Of a stretch of 64,000 bases of DNA, positions 19,569 to 27,467 are shown in pieces. Source of the stretch: an uncultured Bacteroidota bacterium (GTDB lineage Bacteria; Bacteroidota; Bacteroidia; Flavobacteriales; Flavobacteriaceae); the NCBI GenBank assembly GCA_902598305.1, contig CACKBL010000005.1:62001-126000 (forward strand), given 5' to 3'. Made by a program: the position numbers and the translations under genes. The notes beneath the pieces were generated by a model. The model made no database searches. It worked only from the letters and a program-made list of their open reading frames with translations, and was not told the origin of the DNA. Numbering within the stretch: position 1 is the stretch's first letter; every line of letters starts with the position of its first letter.

Positions 19569-21590
19569 ATGTTAAAAAAGTTTTTGGAGATCAGTCCTTT
19601 CCTTTACAAAACTTTCATTTTAATAGTCTCAGCTAGTATTATAGTTTATTTTTTACCTTTAAATACTCAGTATTCTATTCAGTTTTCTGAGGGTAAAAGA
19701 TGGACTGGTAGTACTTTATATGCTCCTTTTGATTTTCCAATAATTAAATCAGCTGAAGAATTACTGATAGAAAAACAGTCTATAGAATCAAAATCAACTC
19801 TATACTTTGATATAAATGCAGGCGTATCTGAAGTAATTTTAAATAATTATTCTAATAAATTTGATAAATTTTTTCAGAATGAAAATGACTCTGTAAGTTA
19901 TAAACGTGGATTAGTTATTTTAAATTCTTTTTTAAAAAGAGGAATACTTCCTTTAGAATTTAACATTACGACCCCAAAAAGGATTTCATTAATTTCTTAT
20001 AACACGGAGAAGATAACAGAAGCTGATTCTTTGTTTAAATTGGAAAATCTTTTATATGAAATCAATAAAAATTTAACTGATGAAAATAAGCTGAAAGAAA
20101 GAAATTTTTATAATCTATTCTTTGATATCTTACAACCTAACTTATCATATAATAAGGATTTAACTGAAGAATATATAAATGAACTTAATTCATCAATATC
20201 CCAAACAAGAGATTTGGTTTCAAAAGGTGAAGTTATAATTGAAACCAATCAAATTGTAGAAGGAGAAAAATTTAATAAGTTAAAATCTTTAAATTATCAG
20301 TTTTCCTCTAAAAGTGACAATAAAAAGATAAATCAATCAATTCTGATAGGTTATTTTTTGTTAGTCTCAACTTTACTCTTTCTTTCATTGATTTATATAT
20401 ACAAATTTAGATATAACGTTTTTGAAGATGATAATAAAATGACTTTCATTTTTTTAAATATATCTCTAACAGTAATTATGTCATCGATTTTGGCAGATTT
20501 TGATTCAAGATTTATTTATGTTGCACCAATTTGTATTTTTCCATTATTAACAAAAACATTTTTTGACTCAAGACTAGCCTATTTCATCCATATCATTTCG
20601 GTAATTATAATAAGTTTTACCGTTTTCAACGGATTTGAATACATTTTTGTTCAAATTTTAGCTGGGATTGTAGCAATTCTCAGTACTTCTCAAATTTACA
20701 AAAGAGCAAATCTATTTATATCAGTAGCACAAATTACGTTTATGTATTTTTTAGGATATATTATTTTTTATCTTTTAAGTTCTGGTAATATCGAAAAAAT
20801 TGATTTTTTCCAATTTGGATATTTTCTTGCAAATGGAATGCTTACACTTTTTGTTCTTCCACTAATTTATTTCTATGAAAAAATCTTTTTTCTTGTATCG
20901 GATGTTTCTCTTTTAGAATTATCTGACACTAACTCTCCTCTTCTAAAAGAATTATCAGATAAAGCCCCTGGTACATTTCATCATTCATTACAAGTAGCAA
21001 ATTTATCTGAAGCTTGCGCTAGTAAAATTAAGGCAAATGCATTACTAACTCGTGTGGGAGCACTTTACCATGACATTGGTAAAATAAAAAAACCAAATTT
21101 TTTTTCTGAAAATCAAAAAGGTAGCATTTCTCCTCACGATGAACTAAGTCCTCACGAAAGTGCAAAAATTATCATAGATCATGTATCTGATGGTATTAGT
21201 TTAGGAAAAAAAAATAAACTTCCGGATAGGATACTTGACTTTATTAGAACACACCATGGTACTTCAAAGGTTTATTATTTTTATAAAAAACAAATTGAAG
21301 TAAATCCTAATTTAGATATCAAAAAATTTATTTATCCAGGACCCAAGCCCTTTTCTAAGGAAACTTCAATAGTCATGATGGCAGACTCAATCGAGGCAGC
21401 TTCAAAGAGTCTAAAAGAACCTTCTTTTGAAATATTAGAAGAGTTTGTCCATAAAATTATTAATCAACAAATGGATGAAGGACAATTTATAAACTCAAAT
21501 ATTACATTTTCAGAAATTGAAGCAGTAAAAAAAGTTCTTGTAAGAAAATTAGTTAATATTTATCAATTGAGAATTGAGTATCCTAATTAA
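19569..21590 (+). CDS. 7TM-HD family phosphohydrolase (PgpH-like c-di-AMP phosphodiesterase)
   Basis: 673 aa inner-membrane protein. One N-terminal membrane helix is followed by an extracytoplasmic 7TMR-HDED domain (about residues 40-250), then seven membrane helices (about 255-450), and a cytoplasmic HD domain. The HD residues are FHHSLQVANLSEAC and LYHDIGKIKKP, with later H in RTHHGT and D in MMADSIEAA. Homologues called PgpH hydrolyse cyclic di-AMP, and I infer the same here. Its upstream gap of 79 bp shows no strong promoter. Confidence 0.88.
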   Translation: MLKKFLEISPFLYKTFILIVSASIIVYFLPLNTQYSIQFSEGKRWTGSTLYAPFDFPIIKSAEELLIEKQSIESKSTLYFDINAGVSEVILNNYSNKFDKFFQNENDSVSYKRGLVILNSFLKRGILPLEFNITTPKRISLISYNTEKITEADSLFKLENLLYEINKNLTDENKLKERNFYNLFFDILQPNLSYNKDLTEEYINELNSSISQTRDLVSKGEVIIETNQIVEGEKFNKLKSLNYQFSSKSDNKKINQSILIGYFLLVSTLLFLSLIYIYKFRYNVFEDDNKMTFIFLNISLTVIMSSILADFDSRFIYVAPICIFPLLTKTFFDSRLAYFIHIISVIIISFTVFNGFEYIFVQILAGIVAILSTSQIYKRANLFISVAQITFMYFLGYIIFYLLSSGNIEKIDFFQFGYFLANGMLTLFVLPLIYFYEKIFFLVSDVSLLELSDTNSPLLKELSDKAPGTFHHSLQVANLSEACASKIKANALLTRVGALYHDIGKIKKPNFFSENQKGSISPHDELSPHESAKIIIDHVSDGISLGKKNKLPDRILDFIRTHHGTSKVYYFYKKQIEVNPNLDIKKFIYPGPKPFSKETSIVMMADSIEAASKSLKEPSFEILEEFVHKIINQQMDEGQFINSNITFSEIEAVKKVLVRKLVNIYQLRIEYPN

Positions 21591-21606
21591 AATATTTTTC
21601 TCATAT

Positions 21607-21638
21607 TTTGATTTCATATTTCTAATTCTTTAACTTGC
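21607..21638 (+). promoter_or_regulatory. Promoter of tRNA-Ser (TTTG-N20-TAACTTGC)
   Basis: TTTG at 21607-21610 and TAACTTGC at 21631-21638 are separated by 20 nt, the usual Bacteroidota spacing. The -7 element departs from TAnnTTTG at the last two positions. The predicted start lies about 8 nt before the tRNA. Confidence 0.55.
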
Positions 21639-21650
21639 GGTTTCTAAAAA

Positions 21651-21734
21651 GGAGAGGTGGCAGAGTGGTAATGCAGCAGATTGCTAATCTGTGAACGCGC
21701 AAGTGTTCCCCGAGTTCGAGTCTCGGTCTCTCCG
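21651..21734 (+). tRNA. tRNA-Ser (GCU)
   Basis: Acceptor stem GGAGAGG pairs with TCTCTCC with one G-U pair. Anticodon loop TTGCTAA gives anticodon GCU, reading AGC/AGU. The variable arm is long (class II), as for serine. The T arm is CCGAG-TTCGAGT-CTCGG. CCA is not encoded. Confidence 0.96.
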
Positions 21735-21745
21735 CACAAAAAATT

Positions 21746-21772
21746 AAATCCCATTAGATTGGGATTTTTTTA
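21746..21772. terminator. Hairpin terminator after tRNA-Ser
   Basis: Stem AAATCCCA / TGGGATTT around a 6-nt loop, followed by T7. The T-run overlaps the stop codon of the convergent metalloprotease gene, so the hairpin may serve both directions. Confidence 0.85.
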
Positions 21773-23218
21773 TTCAACAATGATTTCACCATACATGCCA
21801 TTATGTAATGAGCATTGATAATAAAAGGTTCCTTTCTTTGAAGGTGTCCAGATAACTGCTCCACTTTCAGTACCATTGTTGTCTGCACCAACGACCAAAT
21901 CTTCTATCCCTAATCCCTGTTCGGTTTTTAAATAAAATGGGTGCCCAAATGCATCAACCTCAAAGGTAAGTTTGTCGCCTAACTTAACCGTTATTTTTGG
22001 ATCTCTTCCCTCAACAATTCCCTTTGCATCCTTACCATTTAAAATATAATCATCTGAATCTGGGGATGTAACGTTGATTGTATAGTTTTCACTAGATAAC
22101 TGAAATATATCGTATAAGTTTAAATTTTCGCTTGGTAAAACTGTTTCAATGTCATTTGAGTAATTTGAGATTGAAGAATAAAAATTCTCTAATGAAATAG
22201 AAAAAACCTCTTCAAATATATTTTTCCAATTTTCATCGTTAGGATTTTTTTGTAAAAAATTTCTAAAAACTAATTCAAAGGCCTTTTCCTCAGAGATATT
22301 ATTTTTCTGTAATTCTTTTACTAGAACTAATGTGATAAAGACAGAAGAAGAATAGTTTATGTCACCTAAGCTGTCATAATTTTCGAAAATTTCAGGGGAA
22401 GTTAAAACTTCAATATTAACCCTGTTTTGGTCAAATTTGAAATAATTATATGAATAGTTTTGTTGAATATAAATTGATTCAAAAGAAGCTGCAGTTCCTT
22501 CCGACAACCACTTTATCCGAAAATCACCGTCATAAAAATTTTTTGATATACTCATTTGATAAGCATGAAACATTTCATGAGGTATAACTGAATATCTATG
22601 CATTGATTCAAAAGTAAACTCATCTTCTGGGATTTCTAAAACCATATATCTTTCTACATCATTTCCGCATATACAAGCTCCACCTTGATTTCCAATAATT
22701 GACGAATAAGGTTTGTTTGCATTGCTATTCCAAGCATAGATATCTAATTCTGCATAATTTGTTGCCATTACTGGTATTATAATATCTAAGCTATCCATTA
22801 TATTATTGTATTCATTAGTCCAGTCTTCAGGTAGGCTGTTGTGGATATTTTTATTAAAAACAACTTTGTTGTTTGAACTATTCTCGGGGATTTTCTCAAA
22901 GTTTGCTGTTAATGTTATATCTGAATTTACTGTTATCGTGATTTCCATTGAAGTTTCATTGCTTCCAGTCCAGCCAATAAATTCATAACCATCATTAGGA
23001 GTAGCAGTTATTCTTAAAACAGTCCCAGCTTTATAAGGACCTGACTCTGTATTCCCGCCATTTCTTGTAAATATGTTAATCCTTCCACCTACTGATGAAC
23101 TAATTGAAACATCATACGTTACAACTGGGTTGGTTTCAAGTTGGTTTGAAGAGTCCGAATCATCTTTGCTGCAAAAAAAAATAATAAAAGATAATATTAG
23201 AATTAATCTTTTTTTCAT
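21770..23218 (-). CDS. Lipoprotein metallopeptidase with InlB repeat and C-terminal cupredoxin domain
   Basis: 482 aa. The signal ends FFCSKDDSD, a lipobox-type cysteine. Residues about 33-110 form one divergent InlB B-repeat (GGRINI...GYEFIGWTGSNE...LTANF). A zincin-like domain follows, with HEMFHAYQ (HExxH) and the downstream glutamate in WLSEGTAASFE, a gluzincin arrangement. The last about 105 residues form a cupredoxin domain: HPFYLKT, YYQCSLHNGMYG supply the expected His-Cys-His-Met copper ligands. A secreted peptidase joined to a blue-copper domain is unusual. The N-terminal repeat is nearly identical in DNA to that of the lipoprotein gene at 54.2 kb. Confidence 0.82.
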   Translation of the reverse strand: MKKRLILILSFIIFFCSKDDSDSSNQLETNPVVTYDVSISSSVGGRINIFTRNGGNTESGPYKAGTVLRITATPNDGYEFIGWTGSNETSMEITITVNSDITLTANFEKIPENSSNNKVVFNKNIHNSLPEDWTNEYNNIMDSLDIIIPVMATNYAELDIYAWNSNANKPYSSIIGNQGGACICGNDVERYMVLEIPEDEFTFESMHRYSVIPHEMFHAYQMSISKNFYDGDFRIKWLSEGTAASFESIYIQQNYSYNYFKFDQNRVNIEVLTSPEIFENYDSLGDINYSSSVFITLVLVKELQKNNISEEKAFELVFRNFLQKNPNDENWKNIFEEVFSISLENFYSSISNYSNDIETVLPSENLNLYDIFQLSSENYTINVTSPDSDDYILNGKDAKGIVEGRDPKITVKLGDKLTFEVDAFGHPFYLKTEQGLGIEDLVVGADNNGTESGAVIWTPSKKGTFYYQCSLHNGMYGEIIVE

Positions 23219-23335
23219 TTTTTAATTATTTTTTTTGACGAAAGCAGAAGTAAATTTTTTTTAAAATATTTATAATGAATTAAAATTTAGAAATTTTACT
23301 TTGCAAGTTATAAAATATAAACATAGGAGTGTAAG

Positions 23336-23409
23336 TAGCGAGGGGGAGACTTGAACTCCCGACCTCCGGGTTATGAATCCGACGCTCTGACCACCTGAGC
23401 TACCTCGCC
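23336..23409 (-). tRNA. tRNA-Met (CAU)
   Basis: Read on the minus strand as GGCGAGGTAGCTCAGG..., with anticodon loop TTCATAA (CAU), T arm GGGAG-TTCAAGT-CTCCC and discriminator A. The acceptor stem begins with a G-U pair and lacks the three G-C pairs typical of initiator tRNA, so elongator Met is most likely; an Ile2 (lysidine) tRNA cannot be ruled out by anticodon alone. Confidence 0.93.
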
Positions 23410-23521
23410 ATCGAAACCTGTGCAAGATATAAAAATGCTCGAAAAAAAAGGATTAAAAAAATCAATTTAAAATTTACCATGTAAACAATTTTTCGATATA
23501 TTGCTATTGAAACTACTTATA

Positions 23522-23914
23522 ATGACCAACAAAAAATTATTCAGTTTAGAGTTCAATTTTCATTGCTCACCTCAATTATTGTTTCAATATTTATCTACTC
23601 CATCAGGTTTATCAGAGTGGTTCGCTGATGATGTAAATTCAAGAGGTGAAGATTTTACCTTTATTTGGGAAGATAGTGAGGAATATGCTAAGCTTTTGTC
23701 AAAAAAAAATAATGAATTAGTAAAATTCATGTGGGTAAATGATGAGGAAGATTATCAAAAATATTTTTTTGAATTTTTAATTACTGTAGATGAAATAACA
23801 AAAGATGTTTCACTTACTGTCACCGACTTTTCAGATGATGATGAATTGGAAGAGTCAAAAATGTTGTGGACAAATTTGGTTGGTGATTTAAAACAGGTAT
23901 TAGGAGCTGTATAG
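23522..23914 (+). CDS. START-like (SRPBCC superfamily) protein
   Basis: 130 aa acidic cytoplasmic protein. I start at MTNKKLFSLEF (23522); the track ORF adds seven residues with no support. The pattern FNFHCSPQLLFQYLSTPSGLSEWFADDV is the N-terminal helix-grip signature of AHSA1/START-like proteins, and the C-terminal helix KMLWTNLVGDLKQVLGAV closes the cavity. Small START-like proteins of this type are widespread in Flavobacteriia and have no assigned ligand. Confidence 0.85.
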   Translation: MTNKKLFSLEFNFHCSPQLLFQYLSTPSGLSEWFADDVNSRGEDFTFIWEDSEEYAKLLSKKNNELVKFMWVNDEEDYQKYFFEFLITVDEITKDVSLTVTDFSDDDELEESKMLWTNLVGDLKQVLGAV

Positions 23915-23934
23915 TTTTTTTTTAAATTTAAAAT

Positions 23935-24480
23935 TTAATTGTCTTGCAAATTTTCTGGTGCATTAGACCAGATATAAGAATCACCTTCCATTTTCTTTGT
24001 TAGTTTATTCCACAGATTTTCACGAGATTTTTCAAAAATATTTTTTGAATAGTCTTTATTTATTTTCCAAAAATTTTCATCTATCTCGTCTTTTAGTTGT
24101 TGATCACTCCATCCTGAGTAACCTAAGAAAAACATGACATTTTCCTCATCTAATTCGCCATTTTCAGTTTTTGAAATAATTTCATCAAGGTCAAGACCAT
24201 AGCTCAGGTATTCTGTTATTTTTTTACTGGATTTCAATTTCAATTCGGACTTGTGAATACAAAATAGTTTGTCTTCAGAAACTGGTCCTCCAAAAAATAG
24301 CTTGAGTTTTCTGCTTACTCCAGAAAAAATATTTGAAAGATTAATTTCTAATGGCTTGTTTAAAATAAAGCCCATTGGATTTTTATTTTCTTTATCACAA
24401 ATTAAAATAACAGACCTCCTAAATATAAAATCTTCTGCTAAAGACACATCAGAAATTAGAAGATAACCTTTGGATATCAA
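23935..24480 (-). CDS. YqgE/AlgH family protein (UPF0301)
   Basis: 181 aa. The family signature is clear: MISKGYLLISDVSLAEDFIFRRSVILIC at the start, NPMGFILNKPL, FFGGPVSEDKLFCIH and LGYSGWSDQQLKDEI. Function is not settled; some members were named AlgH for an effect on alginate production in Pseudomonas. It lies downstream of the HU gene but is separated from it by a strong terminator. Confidence 0.92.
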   Translation of the reverse strand: MISKGYLLISDVSLAEDFIFRRSVILICDKENKNPMGFILNKPLEINLSNIFSGVSRKLKLFFGGPVSEDKLFCIHKSELKLKSSKKITEYLSYGLDLDEIISKTENGELDEENVMFFLGYSGWSDQQLKDEIDENFWKINKDYSKNIFEKSRENLWNKLTKKMEGDSYIWSNAPENLQDN

Positions 24481-24489
24481 AGCATAAAA

Positions 24490-24522
24490 TTTATAAAAAA
24501 AAAATCTCCCGAAGGAGATTTT
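24490..24522 (-). terminator. HU-gene terminator with UUCG tetraloop
   Basis: On the minus strand the stem AAATCTCC / GGAGATTT closes a C(UUCG)G tetraloop, a very stable loop, followed by a run of eight more T. It lies 18 nt after the HU stop codon and 22 nt before the yqgE start. Confidence 0.9.
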
Positions 24523-24540
24523 TCGAAATTACTTATTTTA

Positions 24541-24813
24541 TTAATTTACTGAACCTGATAATTCAGCACCTGCTTTAAATTTAACAACATTTTTAGCAGC
24601 AATTTTAATAGTAGCTCCAGTTCTTGGATTTCTTCCATCTCTAGCAGCTCTTTTTGAAACCGACCATGATCCAAATCCTACCAGTGATACTCTACCACCA
24701 CCTTTTAGTGCTCCTCCCACGTTACCTAGAAAAGATTCTAAAGCTTTTTTGGCTGCAGCTTTTGAAATGTCTGCATCAGCAGCCATTGCATCAATTAATT
24801 GTGTTTTGTTCAT
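24541..24813 (-). CDS. HU family DNA-binding protein
   Basis: 90 aa nucleoid protein, the usual length for HU. The sequence shows MNKTQLIDAMAADADISKAAAKKALESFL (dimerisation helices) and the DNA-binding arm GFGSWSVSKRAARDGRNPRTGATIKIAA with the intercalating NP pair. Its own promoter and a strong UUCG terminator show it is a single-gene unit. Confidence 0.96.
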   Translation of the reverse strand: MNKTQLIDAMAADADISKAAAKKALESFLGNVGGALKGGGRVSLVGFGSWSVSKRAARDGRNPRTGATIKIAAKNVVKFKAGAELSGSVN

Positions 24814-24845
24814 AATATTTAATTTAAATTAACATTTTAGTTACA

Positions 24846-24875
24846 CAAATATATAGTGTTTATGCGAAGTCCAAC
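24846..24875 (-). promoter_or_regulatory. Promoter of the HU gene (GTTG-N18-TATATTTG)
   Basis: On the minus strand GTTG and an exact TATATTTG are separated by 18 nt. The predicted transcript would have a leader of about 28 nt before the HU ATG. Confidence 0.65.
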
Positions 24876-24938
24876 GAATTTTAACGACTAAATGGTGATA
24901 ATTGTTGATAACTAAGCATTATTGTTTATAAAACACAA

Positions 24939-25880
24939 TTATTTAGCTCTTAAAAACGATTTTAAATGGTTTCCATTTAAAATTTCCCTAGATTTCATCC
25001 TTTTCTTATTAGGTATTTGAATTTCATGACATATTAAAATCCCTTCATAATGTGTAATTATAATTTCATCCTTTAACAATAAAATATTTTCAGGGTTTGA
25101 TTCATTTTTAGAATATTTGATTGAAGCACTGAAAATTTTTAAAATAATCCTATTTTCTTTGTTTTCCAACTCTGTCCATGCACCAGGATACGACGACAGT
25201 CCTCTGATTCTTGACTCAACTTTATCTAGAGTTTCTGACCAATCAATTCTTGTATTGTCCTTATTTAATTTTGGGGCTAAACTTAAATTTTTGATAGATT
25301 CTTGTTCATGTCCATCATTGCCCTTCTTAATTTCATTCAATGTTGAAATTATTATCCTTTTGCTTACTAAAATCATTTTCTTTTTTAAGCTATCATATGT
25401 TTCGGATTTATCTATTTTAATTTTTTCGATTAAAATGATTTTACCACAATCAATTTTGTCATTTATATAAAAGGTTGTAATTCCTGTTTCAGTTTGTTGG
25501 TTAATTATCACCCAATTTATAGGGGCAGCTCCTCTATAATTAGGAAGAATTGAGGCATGTAGATTAATTGTTCCAAGCGGGGGTATTTCCCATACTAATT
25601 TTGGTAATTTTTTGAATGCTACCACAATAAACAAGTCTGCTTTTAAAAGTTTTAATCTTGAAATAAAATCAGTCTCGGTGAATGCTTCAGGCTGTAATGT
25701 CTTTATATTGTTATCCGAACAAAAATTCCTAACGGCGCTCCTACTTATTTTTCTTCCTCTTCCAGATTTTTTATCTGGATTTGTTACAACACATTCAAGA
25801 ACAAAATTTGAATCATAAATTTCCTTTAAGCTGTGAACAGCAAAATCAGGAGTTCCAAAAAAAACTATTTTAAGACTCAT
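24939..25880 (-). CDS. fmt: Methionyl-tRNA formyltransferase
   Basis: 313 aa. Formylates Met-tRNAfMet for translation initiation. The start LKIVFFGTPDFAVHSLKEI, catalytic INLHASILPNYRGAAPINW (Asn-His) and TGITTFYINDKIDCGKII are typical, and a C-terminal tRNA-binding domain follows. Length is standard. It follows the small ATPase gene by 7 nt. Confidence 0.96.
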   Translation of the reverse strand: MSLKIVFFGTPDFAVHSLKEIYDSNFVLECVVTNPDKKSGRGRKISRSAVRNFCSDNNIKTLQPEAFTETDFISRLKLLKADLFIVVAFKKLPKLVWEIPPLGTINLHASILPNYRGAAPINWVIINQQTETGITTFYINDKIDCGKIILIEKIKIDKSETYDSLKKKMILVSKRIIISTLNEIKKGNDGHEQESIKNLSLAPKLNKDNTRIDWSETLDKVESRIRGLSSYPGAWTELENKENRIILKIFSASIKYSKNESNPENILLLKDEIIITHYEGILICHEIQIPNKKRMKSREILNGNHLKSFLRAK

Positions 25881-25887
25881 TAGGTTA

Positions 25888-26430
25888 TTATATTTTTTTA
25901 CAAAATTTGATTATAAAATTAAGTCTTTCACTTAATTTCTTAAACGGTACATTAACCGTTTTAAAATTGTTTTGATAGTTTTTCTTTAGGATATTATGAA
26001 TTTTTATTGATTCATTAAAATCTTCATACCTTGAAAAATCTTTTCTGTAAATGTTTTTGTTTGGTTTAACCAAAAATACGAGGTCATACTTAAAATATTT
26101 AAGTTGTTTCTCAAGATTTATATTTCTTTTACCAATAAATTCAAGGTAGGATGTTACATCTAACAAACTTCTATCAAAAAATACTTTATTATACTTTTTC
26201 TGAGTTATAGAGTCTTTATACTGCTCTTCTCTTTTTTCCCATAATATATTGCTAAATTTGATTGGATTTTTAACAAATAAATTATGACCATGATTTTTTT
26301 TACCCTTATCAATTAAATCTCTCGAGATTTCATCATAACAAAAATACCCCAGTCCTTTTAATGCATTAATTATAGTTGTCTTACCACCCCCAGGGCCACC
26401 ACTAATTACAATTTTAGATGTGTCTATCAA
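25888..26430 (-). CDS. AAA-type NTP-binding protein (AAA_28-like)
   Basis: 180 aa. The P-loop GGPGGGKTT is at residues 11-19, and VFFDRSLLDVTSYLEFIG carries the FDR-x-LxD motif seen in small predicted kinases/ATPases of this type. The C-terminal half is lysine-rich. Function is unknown; such single-domain proteins are found beside fmt in many Flavobacteriia, as far as I recall. It is divergent from the DUF493 gene across 32 bp. Confidence 0.85.
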   Translation of the reverse strand: MIDTSKIVISGGPGGGKTTIINALKGLGYFCYDEISRDLIDKGKKNHGHNLFVKNPIKFSNILWEKREEQYKDSITQKKYNKVFFDRSLLDVTSYLEFIGKRNINLEKQLKYFKYDLVFLVKPNKNIYRKDFSRYEDFNESIKIHNILKKNYQNNFKTVNVPFKKLSERLNFIIKFCKKI

Positions 26431-26462
26431 TTTTATAATTATTTTTATAAAAATAAATTTAT

Positions 26463-26753
26463 ATGACTATTTCACAAAATTCAGATGAATTTTACAAGAG
26501 ATTCTTGAAAAAATTAGAAATTTCTCATTCATGGCCAGGCATGTACATGTTTAAATTTATTATGCCTTCCAATTCTTCTTATATTGAAGAACTGATTTTA
26601 ATTTTTAAGGATCTTGAAATTAATATTTCCAGGAAATATTCTTCAAATAAGAAATTTTTGAGTATTTCAATTAATACTAAGTTGAATTTTCCTGAAGAAG
26701 TAATTAATATTTACAAAAAAACCAGCCATTTTAAAGGTCTTATTAGACTTTAA
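26463..26753 (+). CDS. DUF493 (YbeD-like) protein
   Basis: 96 aa with a ferredoxin-like ACT-type fold expected. The pattern FYKRFLKKLEISHSWPGMYMFKFIMP, then a strand-helix segment ending SIRVN-like SISINTKLNFPEEVINIYKKTSHFKGLIRL, fits DUF493. E. coli YbeD is the prototype; its role is still unclear. Confidence 0.82.
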   Translation: MTISQNSDEFYKRFLKKLEISHSWPGMYMFKFIMPSNSSYIEELILIFKDLEINISRKYSSNKKFLSISINTKLNFPEEVINIYKKTSHFKGLIRL

Positions 26754-26775
26754 TAAAATTTTTAATAAAAAATGT

Positions 26776-26783
26776 TACTTTTG
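26776..26783 (+). promoter_or_regulatory. -7 element upstream of the DUF4290-murA pair
   Basis: TACTTTTG, an exact TAnnTTTG match, ends 33 nt before the DUF4290 start. The -33 region only has TTTA-like sequence. Confidence 0.5.
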
Positions 26784-26816
26784 TGATACCTCTATAAATA
26801 TCCAATAAAAACTTTT

Positions 26817-27461
26817 ATGGAACCACTTCAATATAATTCTGATAGACCTGACTTGATTATTCCTGAATATGGAAGGCATATTCATCTTATGGTTGAGCAA
26901 ATAATTGATATAAAAGATAAAGAAGAAAGAAACAAAAAGGCTAAAGCAGTAATTGATGTTATGGGAAATTTAAATCCTCATCTGCGAGATATTTCTGATT
27001 TTCAGCACAAGCTCTGGGATCAACTTTTTATTATGTCAAATTTCAAGCTTGACGTGGATAGTCCTTTTGAAAAACCTGAAGCGGAATTGTTAGCTAAAAA
27101 ACCAAAACCAATGGATTACCCTAATAATCCACCTAAATATAGGTTTTATGGTAGTAACCTTAAAAAAATGATTGATGCAGCAATCAAGTGGGAGGAAGGA
27201 GAAATGAAAGACGCTTTGGTATATAATATTGCTAATCATATGAAAAAGTGTTTTTTAAACTGGAATAAAGACACTGTTGATGATAACGTTATTTTTGATC
27301 ATTTAAGTGAGCTTTCTGAAGGCAAATTATCAATTAAAGAAGACCTTTTACCACTCACATCTACAGATGTTCTCTTGAAAATGAAATCAAAAAATGGAAA
27401 TGGACCCAGGAATAAATCAATGAATAAGCCGAGAAAAGGTCGGAATAGAAAACGATATTAA
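26817..27461 (+). CDS. DUF4290 family protein
   Basis: 214 aa cytoplasmic protein found mainly in Bacteroidota. Characteristic stretches are LIIPEYGRHIHLMVEQ at the start, NLNPHLRDISDFQHKLWDQLFIMS, and DYPNNPPKYRFYGSNLKKMI. The C-terminal 25 residues are strongly basic (NGPRNKSMNKPRKGRNRKRY), which suggests nucleic-acid contact, but this is inference. It lies 6 nt upstream of murA and is almost certainly co-transcribed. Confidence 0.88.
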   Translation: MEPLQYNSDRPDLIIPEYGRHIHLMVEQIIDIKDKEERNKKAKAVIDVMGNLNPHLRDISDFQHKLWDQLFIMSNFKLDVDSPFEKPEAELLAKKPKPMDYPNNPPKYRFYGSNLKKMIDAAIKWEEGEMKDALVYNIANHMKKCFLNWNKDTVDDNVIFDHLSELSEGKLSIKEDLLPLTSTDVLLKMKSKNGNGPRNKSMNKPRKGRNRKRY

Positions 27462-27467
27462 AGTATA

